From the NCBI GenBank assembly GCA_963580455.1, contig OY756972.1, positions 10,493,001 to 10,557,000 of the forward strand: a DNA stretch of 64,000 nucleotides, given 5' to 3'. The notes under the pieces were generated by a model. The model was not told the origin of the DNA and ran no database searches. It saw nothing but the letters and a program-made list of their open reading frames with translations. This DNA is from Euonymus europaeus. Lineage: Eukaryota; Streptophyta; Magnoliopsida; Celastrales; Celastraceae. The position numbers were made by a program, and so were the translations under genes. Below, in pieces: positions 9,625 through 21,044 of the stretch (position 1 is its first letter; every line of letters begins with the position of its first letter).

Positions 9625-11132
9625 CCATGTTTATTATTTCCACAATCTCGCTCCAATTTTGCCGAGTCAAACAATACCCTCGCCCAACTATTGGAGATAA
9701 GAAATATACTTCTGATGAAATTTAGCTGCTCTGGCACTTCCTCATATCCCAAGGCAAATGCTCGTGTCTGAACCACAGTCAACTGTTGTTGCTGAATTTG
9801 CTGTTGTGGTCTACCACCTCGCCCTCTCCCTCCTGCTGGAACTGGTGTCGAAGGTGGTAGTCCTGGTGACTAAGACTGTGCCTGCTGTGTAGTACCACCA
9901 CTCTATGGACATTCATTCCTCTTGTGCCCTATCAGATTACACCCATAACACTTCGGACCCGTAGCCGTGCACTCACTTTTCCTGTGCCCCTTCTTGCTAC
10001 ATCAATAGCATGTGATCTTGCCACCCTGTGGCCTAAACCCTTTGCCCCGGTCCCCCTTCTGAGTGTGGGAATCCGTCTTCTGCTTCTTTTGACTAGCCCC
10101 ACATGTAGATGAAGAGTTTTGACCTTTCTGTGTTTTCCAATACTTTCAGGAGTTTCTCTTCTTCTATTCAAACCTCAATGTCATATTCATCGTCTCAGCA
10201 TAGGTCTGAACACTAGTAGCAAGTACCATCTCACCAAAACTAGGAATCAATTTATCACAATACCTTTCTGCCTTGCTTCCTTTATCTGGAACAAACTTTC
10301 TATTATACTCATACAACTCTTCATACCTCTTGTTATACTATGAAACTGTCATGTCTGGTGTCTATACAAACTCTAAATACTGTTTGGCCCGATCGGCCTG
10401 GAAAGTATGCGGAACAAAATGCTCCGTAAATAAAAATTCAAAAGAAGCCCACGTCAATTCATACTTCCTCAAACCTAAAGAATTTCACCAATCATAGGCA
10501 TCACCTCTCAAATAATAGAACACTAGTTTCACTCTCCAGTCATTTGGTATGACTAGAGTATCAAATCTCGCCCCTAGTTGATGCAACCATTATTCTGCTT
10601 CTCGACCTTCCCCTTCTCCAGAAAAGATAGGAGGACTTGTCTTTTTCAACTGATCGACCTCGTACATCTCCCTACCCGATCCTTGCACGAATCCTGTTTC
10701 TGTACTAGCCCATGAAGCTTGCCCCTCAGTACGAGCCTCAGGTGTCCTGACAAGTTGGTTCGTCACCACCTGAGTTAAGTTTATCATTGCATTTGCCAAT
10801 GCTTCTAATGTCACTGGTTGACCCCCCCCCCCCAAGATGGTAGGAGCAGCAACCTGCACCGTCGGAGGTGCCTCCATAAGCATTGGAGCAACCTCTGGAG
10901 TTCTCTCCTATCCTTCAGTTTGAATATCATCAGCTAATTGTTGCTATTCTAAGACTGTATCCTCCTCCCTGATCTCTGTACCCAACCCCGATACTTATCC
11001 TTGTGTACTAGGAGTGCGTGTTACTCCCCTCCCATGACTTCGGCCTCGACCCCGAGGTCTATCAACTCTTCCCCCATCCGTAGGGGTCTCAGTCATAGCT
11101 CTCGAAGCTCGTGTCGTCCTACGAGTGTCCAT
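9537..11132 (-). pseudogene. Gag and protease start of TR-GAG copy A
   Basis: The gag start is ATG at 11132 (MDTRRTTRASRAMTETPTDG...). Conserved pieces follow: EMYEVDQLKKTSPPIFSGEG at 10590-10690, gag core remnants at 10200-10560, a CCHC region near 9905-10010 and the protease entry ARVLFDS near 9660-9700. There the frame dissolves into an (AT)n tract (9599-9624) and no further pol exists. Multiple stops and shifts interrupt gag. The gag is related to, but clearly distinct from, the gag at 3857-4840. In copy B the break also falls just after the RVLFDS-equivalent position (about 19100-19140), so pol was probably lost in a common ancestor. Confidence 0.8.
9599..9624. repeat. (AT)13 microsatellite
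   Basis: A simple dinucleotide run at the point where the protease sequence of copy A ends. Confidence 0.95.
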
Positions 11133-11282
11133 CTATACCACAACAGATAACACTATTTAATACAGAATGAATAACGAGGATTTAAGGGGAAATAATATGT
11201 ACCGAATCTGCAGAGGTCTTGACATGGTCTGGAGACTACTAACATACAACTAGGACCCAACCCCAGATCCTACGTAGAGCCA

Positions 11283-11303
11283 TAACCTAGCACTAATACC
11301 AAA
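11283..11303 (-). other. Primer-binding site of copy A
   Basis: Just inside the 5' LTR, the minus strand reads TTGGTATTAGTGCTAGG. This resembles TGGTATCAGAGC, the usual site complementary to the 3' end of initiator tRNA-Met. It fixes the orientation of the element. Confidence 0.75.
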
Positions 11304-11304
11304 T

Positions 11305-14300
11305 TGTAACGCCCTGACCCCGGAGGTGCTACTGTTTAAACCTAATTCAATATCTATAAGATATTAAACCTCTTCAATATCACAAAAAATTTAATCTTAA
11401 TTTCTCCAAATTGAATCCATAAATTTCTATCGAAATTTCTATAGCATCTCCCCTTATATCGAAAAATTTCCACCGAAAATACGCAGCACATACTCAACAA
11501 TCACATAAAGCCTCTGGCCATCACATCACAAGCAACCACAATCCTAGGAAGGGGGCCTCAAGCCATCTACAGCATGCATCCGCAATACACAATAAAACAT
11601 AACATCATACATGTATCAACATGCAATATAAACCATAAAGTTCACTTCCAGGTACAAGAGTCCTATCACAAGTGTAGCACCCCGAACCTTTGGATAACCT
11701 GTTGTGGTAAGAAAAGTAATGTAAGATAGGTGACGTCAGATATGACCTAAATTGGATCAGAACATTTTTCAAAAATCTTTTAGGAGAAATAAAAAAAATA
11801 GGCGCAAGCAGAGTTGGAATCATGGTTAAAACGGAATTAATATAAGTTTTATTAGTGAAGGATTTAATTAATAATGTGAAGGGAGGATTGTAAAATTAGA
11901 TAGGTTTCAAGTAATATTAGTATAAAGGCAGGGGCAGAATCGTAAAAGAATAACTAATGAAATAAGGATTAAATAAAATGAAGCACGAAAACCGAGACAC
12001 AAAAAACCCTAAGAACCAGAAGCAGCCCGTGAACGAGATGGCAGTGATGGAACGACGTGGTGGCGGAGACGGCGACAAACGACGGATTCCTTGGCACGGG
12101 AAGGACGAACGGAGGATGAAGAACTCAACGGTGCCACTTTCGGATCAGAAGGACTTGAGTTTCGCCGCCAACGGAAGAGAAGAAGACCATGGTCGTGAAT
12201 TTTGACGCCGAATTTCTCAAGATTCCGACCACTGATTAAGAAGAGGATGGTGGCACTGAGTTCGTCGTGTGTCCAACTATCACCTCATGTTGAAGGTGAG
12301 ATCCACCGTTCTCCTTATCGACGGTGACCCGACTCATCTGCTAAACGAGTCAGTTGACCCGCGTGATAGAGAGAAAGAGAAGAGGCGGGTTGACCAACCC
12401 GACTGGCACACACACCATGTGGGTTGACCCATTTGACCAGAAAATAATTATTTTAAAGAATTTGTTAAATAAATGTTAATAGGTATGAGTGTTGTTATTA
12501 ATTTCAGGAGGAGTCCCTTATAGTTGAATTGTTGGAATTATGAAGGTGTATTGAGGTAAGTAATACTCAATTGTATTGCAGAACTATAAAATTTATGAAT
12601 TGTATGTGTTTTGTCTGTGTGATTGGTTTGATTATTGATACGTGTCTGATCGGAATCTTATGATGAGTTATATGTGGACTGTGATATGAATGATGTATTT
12701 ATGTTATAACTTTATCGAAGGTGTTGTTTGGTTTTCGTGATTGAACGACATAACTATTATTGTATTTGTTTGTAGAATGTAATGTGTACTGTGATATGAT
12801 TGCACTGAATATGGTGATGAGACTGATATGATGACGGTTTTGGTGTTCTTGAAGGTGATGTGTTGCATATGATTTGCTGCTATATTAAATATTGTTCATA
12901 AGCATGATGCATTGCATTACATGAAAATGAAAAGTTCAGTTTAAGGAAAAATGTGTTTTTACGAACCATATCTGTAGTGTCGGTATCCATACAAGTCTCG
13001 CCTGTGTGGAAGAAAGATAGTAAAGAGTGAGCAATGGCTTAGTAGGGGCAAAGAGGATAACGAATGAATTAAAAGGTAAGTCAATGCAGCAACATGTCAA
13101 AGACTACGAACCACCATATCAAACACTCATCAAATCATGGTCTCATTTCCTACCATGAGTCCCAATGCGACGACGCCTCGGTATCCATCCCCACACATCG
13201 TTATCGATGAACACTGCCACTATACTACTCAATAAGGAAAACATACCATTTACAAGACACTAGCCTTGTCCATACTGACTCGGGTTCCTTGAACCAATTC
13301 CTCGAAATCTTAGTATGTTGCCTCATACGGGAGTCATTCGGTTGCAACCAAGCTGAGGTTCCACAACCCTCCTCCCATATGACGTTCACATAACCTACAG
13401 AAGTCACGAATTCATACTCGCACTTCCATATGGCTCTAATGCAACAATGTCATGCCATGAATTTAATATAGCAATAGATGAATCCTAGTTATATATATAA
13501 CTAGTCATGATGCATGAATAAGAACCATACATGCTTGATATAAGACCAAGCAATCAACCGGGAATGCAAACTAACATTTTAGAAAACTTCGAGAATAATC
13601 CTAGGTTCATTTTTCCTTAGAGAGCAAATAAGGAAAAACACAAATATGAATAACAATGAAGATTAAATAACGCATTTTAGATAATAAGAAAGAACCGAAA
13701 GATTGGGCTAGAGTCCCTTACCTCGAATCCAAGCAAAAGTAGAAAAATCAATAACTCAACCTTATTGCTTGGGCTTTTCCTCAACCTATCCATTTCGCAA
13801 AACCCAAACTTATTTCATAATTCTCATAACCTTAATTGAATGTACCAATAACTAATTACTCAAAGAAAAATTAAAGAAATCTTACCTTCTTCCAGTACAA
13901 GGATTTTCAATCCTTGACTATGCCCAACTGAGTTTACAATTTCAATCTACCCAAGAATCTAGCAATTGACATCATATTTAAACTTTACTGAACATACCCA
14001 ATTTAATTTTAGCACTTAACATTGCAAATAATTTAAAAACATCAACAAAATGCTTACCTTTCTCTCTCTAAAATTACCAAGCCTTGAATCTTTGCCTCCA
14101 AGCTTGAAATTCTCAAATCAACTATAAAACCCACATAGATAAACACAATCAAGTCCTAATCATGCAAACTTAATCATAGATTTCATCTCTTCAAAAATTC
14201 CATAAAAGTTCCACCAAAACCTAGTTTCTCAAATAAGGAAAAACCTACCACAATTCCAAAATTTCTTGTGGAATCTTGCTTAGAAGTTATTGGCCACCAC

Positions 14301-14649
14301 AAATCCTCCTAAACCCAAACTAATATTCTCAAAATCACCCTTTTTCCTTCTCTCTTTCTTCTTCCTCACTCTCTCGGCACAGTGTCAAAAGAAAGTTTCT
14401 TTCTTCCTTTGTTTAAGACAAAACGTGTTCCTGGAACTTTTGTTCCATTAATTTATACTTTTCTTTTTTTTTAGTAACTAATGGCCACTGGGCCAAATGG
14501 CCAGTGGCCATTTCATGCCCACTTTCGATGGGCATGTGGGCCCACTTAAAGTGGGTAACATTTTTTTATTATATATACATATAAATAATTATAAGTATTT
14601 TATTTATTATTATTATTATTATTTGATATTTTTGGGTCAGGGTATTACA
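11305..14649 (-). repeat. 5' LTR of TR-GAG copy A, with an LTR piece inserted
   Basis: The LTR runs from TGTAATACCC at 14649 to ...GGGCGTTACA at 11305. It is longer than its partner because it contains a foreign plus-strand LTR piece at 11673-12967 and keeps about 400 bp of U3 that the other LTR lacks. Near its outer end it has ggcca-rich inverted repeats (about 14480-14560) like those of the Tekay-like LTR at 131-191. Confidence 0.85.
11673..12967 (+). mobile_element. Partial LTR of the 42678 family inserted in an LTR
   Basis: It begins TGTAGCACCCCGAACCTTTGG and follows the course of the LTRs at 42678 and 50574: a common start, an AT-rich TATA-like zone with the same sequence before an ACGAAAA block, and an aaaaatgt...tttacgaa end. 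Only about the first two thirds of that LTR are present. About 155 bp of the host LTR, equivalent to 5909-6063, are missing at this site, so it arrived with a deletion or by recombination. Confidence 0.7.
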
Positions 14650-15749
14650 AAACTTGTTGAGTACCTTGTTAAAAAAGGATTCACTAATGATCCAATTTTT
14701 CTTTGTGTTTTTATCATGAATTCGGATTCAATATTTGCTATAATTGTAGTATACATTGATGATTTAAACAATGTTGGAACTCCTGAGAGTTAACTAAAGG
14801 CTACTAATGATTTAAAAGCATAATTTGAGATGAAAGATCCTTGAAAGACGAAATATTGTCTCGGATTACAGATCGAGTAGCCAACTAAGGGAATTCTTAT
14901 CCATCAATCTACTTATACCAAAAAGGTATTGAAGCAGTTTTATATGGATAAAGTTCATCCCTTATGTTCTTTGATGATTATTCGTTCACTTGATATAAAA
15001 ACAAAATATTTCGACCCAAGAATGAAGGGGGCTATTACTTGGTCCATAAGTACCATATCTAAGTGCAATTGGATCTCTAATTTATCTTGCAAACTATATG
15101 AGGACTAATATAGCATTTGCGGCAAATTTATTAGCAAGATATGGTGCTACTCCGACTCAATGACACTAGAATGGAGTAAATCATATTTTAAGATATCTTC
15201 AGGGAACAATTGATTTAGTGTTATTTTACTCATTTGAGTCAAAACCTTAATTAGTTGGATATGAAGATGCTGAATATCTATCTAATCCTACCAATGTCAA
15301 ATTTAAAACTAGCTATGCATTCACTGATGATGAAATTGCTATTTCTTGAAAATCAGTAAAGCAGATAATTACAACAACTTCTTCTAATTATTTTGAGATA
15401 ATAGCAATTTACGAAGCTAGTCGAGAATGTGTGTGTGGTTAACATCAATGATTTCACATATTCAAGTGAAATGTGGACTTTAATTTGTCAAAGATGTGCC
15501 TAGGTATGCATAGCACAAATTTGAGGATGATACATAAAAGAAAACAAAAGTAAACACATCTCCCCAAAAATTCTTCAGTACATATGATCTCCGAAAGAGT
15601 GGCAATATAAATGTTCAACAAATTTGCTCCAGTGATGGCAGATCTGTTCACAAAGGCGCTTCCACATGCGACATTCAAGAATAATGTATATCAAATTGGA
15701 ATGTGTCATCTGAAAGATTTATTTTAAGTTACAAATCAGGGGGAGTAAT
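14650..15749 (+). pseudogene. Copia pol relic, part 2 (RT palm to RNase H)
   Basis: This continues the copia relic of 4866-5528. Reading resumes with LVEYLVKKGFTNDPIFLCVF, then FAIIVVYIDDLNNVGTPES (RT catalytic YIDD), KTKYCLGLQIE, HILRYLQGTIDLVLFYS, GYEDAEYLSNPTNVKFKTSY (RNase H) and MADLFTKALPHATFKN near the end. A purine tract (aaatcagggggag, 15732-15744) follows, and the 3' LTR starts at about 15750. Many stops are present. Removing the nested gypsy plus one target copy joins the W-Y-N-R-L of part 1 to V-E-Y-L here without a gap. Confidence 0.88.
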
Positions 15750-15909
15750 GGTGTGAACAACATGGATTGTACTCTTTCCTTTGACCAAAGGTTTTTGTCC
15801 CACATGGTTTTCTCTTAGCAAGATTTTAACAAGATAATCTTTTCACACCTTCTACCAAGTTTTTATGCAAAGATGATGTATTCTTTTCCCTTCACTATTT
15901 TTTTTATCC
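15750..15909 (+). repeat. Copia 3' LTR, first part
   Basis: The LTR starts at about TGGTGTGAACAACATGG after the purine tract. It is cut at 15909 by TR-GAG copy B and resumes at 21868 with atcccattgagtttttcc, a typical copia LTR continuation. Confidence 0.65.
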
Positions 15910-17456
15910 TGTAACGCCCCAGCTCGAGAGACGCTATTGTATATGCTAATCGAAATCCACAAGGTATTTATCCTTGAATTATCATAAATGATATCCATTA
16001 AATCTAGTCCTACTCTATCATCTAGGATATGTTAATTTCCTACGAAAAAATCTGGTAGCGCTTTCCCATATATCGGAGGATGCCTACCTAGGCACGCGAA
16101 ACATATAAACAACTCATTCACATATAGAAGGCCTCTAACCATCATTTTAAAATGCAACCACAATTCTTGGCAGGGCCTCAGGCCATTTACAACATGCATC
16201 ATCAAACATATAAACATGCATCACAATCGAACCATACATCAAACATACAATTATATAGGACATGAAGTTCTCAATCTTAATCAGGAGTCCTGTTACACGA
16301 CATGACCTCCCAACCATAACAACATCTCACCGAAAAGGTGTTCCAAAGAGTGTAATCAACATACACATAATATCTCACATGAAGTCATGATATAACAAAG
16401 GAATTTAACCCTCTAACCAAACCCTACATCTCCAAGTGGCTACCATGTCATCAAGTCTCTCGCAAATCTGTATTGCTGGTTCTAGAACTGTACTCAATTG
16501 TGCGGAAAGAAAAGAAATGAAAGGTTAAGCAATGGCTCAGTAGGGGTAAAGAGAAAAAATGGGATACATAAGTTTAGATTACAGATAAGTTTAATGGAAC
16601 AATATGCTTGGATCATGAACCACAAAAATGAATATCAAAGCAAATTCAAGATCATGTCTCTTCCTCAATGAGCCCTTACCGAATGATAACTTACCTTATC
16701 TCTCTAGAAAATTCTTCCCAAACTTGGAAATCCTCCAAATCAAACTTTCACTGCAAATCGACAACAAAATCTAGATGCATAACCACAATCAAGTATATAA
16801 TCAACTTCCTAAAGCAACTAAATTAAACACATAAAAGATTTGAACAAATCTAACCCAAAACCTAACTTGGAAAATCTAGAAATTTACCTCAAAATCACAA
16901 CTTCTTCTTTGAATTTTTCTTGGTTGTTGATATGCTCCAAAAATCCACCAAAATCTAAGCTTGAGTCTTTAGAAATCACTTTCTCTGTTCTTCCTCTCTC
17001 TCTAACGGGTAACTCTATTCCTCTTCTCTTAAATGGCCAAAATCTGGTTCTTAAAAACTGAAATCCCGACCCCTCTCTATCGGGTAACTATATTCTACTT
17101 ATCTCAAATGACTAAAATCTGGTCTTTAAAAACTTAAATCCAGACCACGTGTCTGGCACCTTGATCGGGTGCTACTCAACCTCCCTGTGAAGCTAAAGTT
17201 TCCTATCACCTCTCATTTTTTTCTTTTGATTTTCCAAAAATTTCAAATTCCGCTTGGTCTAAGCTTTGATTTGATATTTATGGGAGAAAAACGGACATGT
17301 GTGCTAAAAGTTATGGCCCTTTAGTAAACTTAGTTCAAAAATAACTTTTTGTGATCCTGTGCTACACAGGTGATCCATAACCTTCCTGAATCCATTTCTA
17401 ATAGTTTAGTACTCAAAATTTAATAGAGACCTAAGTTTTTGGATCGAAGTTTCACA
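15910..17456 (-). repeat. 3' LTR of TR-GAG copy B
   Basis: The LTR starts TGTGAAACTTCGATCC at 17456 (minus) and ends at 15910. It is preceded by the purine tract CTTTAAGTGGGGAGGGA (17473-17457). Its U3 is closely similar to the start of the solo LTR at 55410 (TGTGAAACCCC), so both belong to one LTR group. Confidence 0.8.
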
Positions 17457-18024
17457 TCCCTCCCCACTTAAAGAAATGTCATCCCCAAAATTTAAAACAT
17501 ACTATAACTCAACTCACAAACATCTATGGATACTTCCATCTAGAATCTCCCTCAAATTTATTCGACGTCGAATCCCCGTTCTATGTGTCCATCATCTTTT
17601 ATATTAAAACTATTGTGTAACCATTATACTCAAATATATTTTCTCTACTTCTTATCACAAAATCTTTAAGTTTGGCTCTCTACATTTCAAACAATACATT
17701 GTATTTGCATAAAAATATGTTCATGAATTCAATAATTCACTGAAGAATTCATCTTCCTCAAAATGATCTCTCAATCTTTCAATCTCCATTCTTCGCATAA
17801 ATTCATGCATTACCAAACTACTATCACTCCACCCAAAAGTTTATTTAATACAATGATCATATATAATAACTTACATTATTACACCTAGATCACACATTAC
17901 CTTTTCAGAAGACCATACAATAATTTTAAAAGGATTTCCTACTTCTCTATTTCATACATCCGTACACACATTCATACTACGAACCTTATTCACTTACATA
18001 TCTTAAAACACACACAAGCTAAGT

Positions 18025-18510
18025 TCATGTTATACAATGCTTGTCGTCAAACACTGGTTCTTTCTTATATTCTTCCTCAAACTCTTCAACTCCTTGACAT
18101 GACTTGTCAGGACTTCATTCTCATATCGTAATTGTTTATTCTTGTCCTTTAGAATCACGACTTCACGTTGGAGTCTTCGGATCTCCTATTGTTGGATTGA
18201 TGGGTTGCTATTTTTCCCGTAGTTGTAGCCTAGCTACAATTTGCACACAATGATCACTCTTTAGCTTATGAACCATAAGTCGAGCATATTCTTCCTTAAC
18301 TTCAAGTTCACTATCACTGAAGGTGGTCCATGCTCTAATCACACATCCTAGGGCACCCAAATCAACTTTTGGCTTTAGTAAGCTAACTGTAGTTCTAGCA
18401 CATAAGGGTTCTCTCACTGTTTTGTAACGTGGAGGAGGCATTCCACGATTGGAAAGAAACTCCTCTAGCACTCTTACTGAATAAACTTGGTCGTGTTCTC
18501 CACTTGTCAT
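18025..18510 (-). pseudogene. Extra sense ORF with dsRBD-like domain, copy B
   Basis: This is the best-preserved copy. ATG is at 18510 and 100 codons are open to a TAG at 18208. It reads SVRVLEEFLSNRGMPPPRYK then TVREPLCARTTVSLLKPKVD, LGALGCVIRAWTTFS and EVKEEYARLMVHKLKSDH. After one frame change the sequence continues with a heptad-patterned stretch (IRRLQREVVILKDKNKQLRY ENEVL), an acidic EFEEEYKKEPVFDDKHCIT and a stop at 18025. The intact protein would be about 160 aa: an N-terminal alpha-beta-beta-beta-alpha domain resembling a dsRBD, then a coiled coil and an acidic tail. It is in the sense strand of copy B. It contains no recognisable pol motif. Confidence 0.75.
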
Positions 18511-18661
18511 CTTCTTCTATGTTATGTAACTTAAGTAGAGAAAAAAGTTATACTTCAAGTATGTCATATACCCTAGTTCCCCTTCAATATATATCCCCCA
18601 AACTCAAGACATGTTTCTTGTGACCCTTACCACCCTATATAGCCTAAAAGGTCATAATAGA

Positions 18662-18681
18662 CCATCCCTTCTGTCTTAAGG
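18662..18681 (-). other. Internal purine tract of copy B
   Basis: Minus strand CCTTAAGACAGAAGGGATGG, preceded by AAATATGGAGAACAAAATT. It corresponds to the internal tract at 9173-9187 of copy A and lies on the gag side of the extra ORF. Confidence 0.5.
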
Positions 18682-20049
18682 AATTTTGTTCTCCATATTT
18701 AACACACATTCATAACCTCCATGAGAATTTTTCTCAAGAATGTCGATCTTATTTCCAAAGTCCCTTTCCTCATGGACTCTAAACTACGGGTTCATCTTTC
18801 AACTAGATAACTCTCAACGATAATGTTTCATTGTGTATTTTTCATGACTCTACACATCACTCACAATCACGCATTCATTTCCTCTATGAGATTGACCACC
18901 AGGATACTATCCCTAACCTACCCACATCATCCAGCAATCTCCCCTTCGAGTAATGTTACTACCCAAACTAATATTTACCATAGCTATTTACCAACATCCT
19001 AGATACGAGTAAAGTGCTACCATCAAGCCTCGAATGCTTTGATGCGATCTAATGTTCATCTTTCCTCTATACCTCTCGTACCTATTATATTTTTTGCCAT
19101 AATTATTTATTTGCACAAATCTCATTTCAATTTTCCCAAGTCAATTACCACCTAAATTACAATAACCTCCTCTACCATTTCATAGTACATCCTCATCTAT
19201 AGATCACCGATCCATTTCCAATCTCAACCCACCAATTCATCAATATCCTCTCATGTACACAATCCTATTCCATAACTCTCGATACGACTCAGGCACATAT
19301 CTCATTCTCTTTAATGTTCCAAAATAAATTCGATTTATTTTCTCAAACGAATTCACTCACCATTGATTCCAACACATCCTCCATGACAACCCCTGCCCAA
19401 ACCTTTAACCAACAGCCCAAGCCATATTTCATAGGCCCACTTGCACATGCTACGCAGAACCCTAGAAAATAGCTTGTCTGTTATTCAACTTACATCTGTA
19501 CTAATATAACACTCTACCTCATTTTTTTCCTGGGCGATGTGGTGTCCAAGTTGAAACGCCTATACCACATGGAAACTCAACAACATGTTTTTACCCAAAT
19601 CAACCAAACCTAGGCACCCATGCCAGTACATAGTATCACATCCCACAATCCCTACACCACATGGTAGCTCACAGACTGTATTGACTCCCAAGTCAACCAA
19701 GTCCAAACATCCATGCCGATGTTGGCCATCACATTCCGCAACTCTTGCACCACGTGGTAGCTCAACAGCTTGCATTGACCCAAGTTAACCAAGCTCTAGC
19801 ATCCACTGTGATACTAAGTTTCACACCTCATACTCCATCTCATGTCATACTTATAAGGGGCTTCACAAAATATGTCAATACAAGGTATCGCACCACAAGT
19901 ATTTATAACCCCATCATCACTATCCATCGAAATCATTCATCATAATCTATGACTCTCTTTAGATTCACCTAGAAGAAAATACTCTATAGTCAGACACATA
20001 ATTTATCATCCATCAACCAATTCAAAGTTCTACTAGTAAGCAAACCTAG
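18682..20049. repeat. Non-coding interior of copy B with three imperfect direct repeats
   Basis: No gene is seen. 18682-19140 matches the interior of copy A. At about 19562-19830 there are three imperfect copies of a 90-97-bp unit. Each opens with a cc-ac-tgg-agctcaac block (19562, 19651, 19748) and includes a (t)tgac-c-aa-tcaaccaa-c segment. Short ORFs over it simply reflect the repeat. Confidence 0.6.
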
Positions 20050-20344
20050 CATGCTGACCCAATTGTTTTTCATCTATACTTGTAAAAAGAATGCAAACAT
20101 CTAAATCGCACAACACACTCGTCTAGCAACTAAAAATATAAGAAATACCTCCAAGGGAGTCGGGGTTCTCAGAAGTCTCCTAAGGTTCCAATGTAAGATC
20201 TCCTTTATGTGTCAATGCTAACTAATGCAGGGGTTGTAACCCGGTGCTTGAGATTGTTGTAACCCCTACCACTCTATGTACACTCCCTCATCTTGTGGCT
20301 GGTCATGCCACACCCAAAGCACCTCGGTGCTGTACTTGTGCCCT
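20050..20344 (-). pseudogene. Gag remnant of copy B
   Basis: A zinc knuckle is visible (CFGCGMTSHKMREC, about 20282-20325), with poorly conserved flanks. The rest of gag, the primer-binding site and the inner part of the 5' LTR have been deleted, because the LTR-like sequence starts immediately at about 20345. Confidence 0.6.
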
Positions 20345-20999
20345 ACATATATATTAACTACTCATGATGCATAAACAAGAATAATTCATGCTCAATGTAA
20401 AACCAAACATTCATTTGGGTATGCATCTAATAATTTAGAGAATACAAGAATCATCGTAAAGTTCATTCTTCCATAGTAAGCAAATAAGGCAAGAACAAAC
20501 AATAAAGACCAATGAAGAAAATAATCACATTTGGATATCAAGATCGAAATTGGAAATAAAATGGGCTAGAAATCACCTACCTCGAATCCGAGCTAACACA
20601 ATTTCGAAAATTCTAAAATTCTGGGGTTTCATCAAACCTATCACATGGTAACACCAAACCCTATTTCATAACCAATAAAATCTCAATATTATATAAACAC
20701 ACTAAAAAATTCTATAAATTCAAGAAACCTACCTTCCCTCTCTAGAAAAATCTTCCCAAACTTGGAAATCCTCCAAATCAAACTTTCGCTCCAAATCGAC
20801 AACAAAACCTAGATACATAAGCACAACCAAGTATATAATCAACTTCCTAAGGCATCTAAACCAAAAACATGAAAGATTTAAAAAAATCTAACTTGGAAAA
20901 CTCTAGAAATTTGCCTCAAAATCACAACTTCTTCTTTGAATCTTCAAGGGTTGTTGATTTTCTTCACAAATTCACCAAAACCCAAGCTTGAATCTGTAG

Positions 21000-21044
<45 letters not shown>

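Larger units (their letters stand above)
5529..14649 (-). mobile_element. Pol-less gypsy element (TR-GAG type) with extra ORF, copy A
   Basis: This is a complete two-LTR insertion. The outer ends are TG at 5529 and CA at 14649. The flanking 5-bp duplication is agact (5524-5528) and aaact (14650-14654), one mismatch. Minus-strand order is 5' LTR (14649-11305), primer-binding site, gag (11132 down to about 9780), the first residues of protease, 1.2 kb of non-coding sequence, a purine tract (9187-9173), the extra ORF (8331-7838), a second purine tract (7333-7317) and the 3' LTR (7316-5529). RT, RNase H and integrase are absent, so it must have moved with enzymes supplied by an autonomous relative. 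Confidence 0.9.

Noticed and set aside
11978..12205. 75-codon basic ORF
   Set aside because: It lies inside a partial LTR, in the GC-richer block downstream of a TATA-like region. There is no match to any coding segment.
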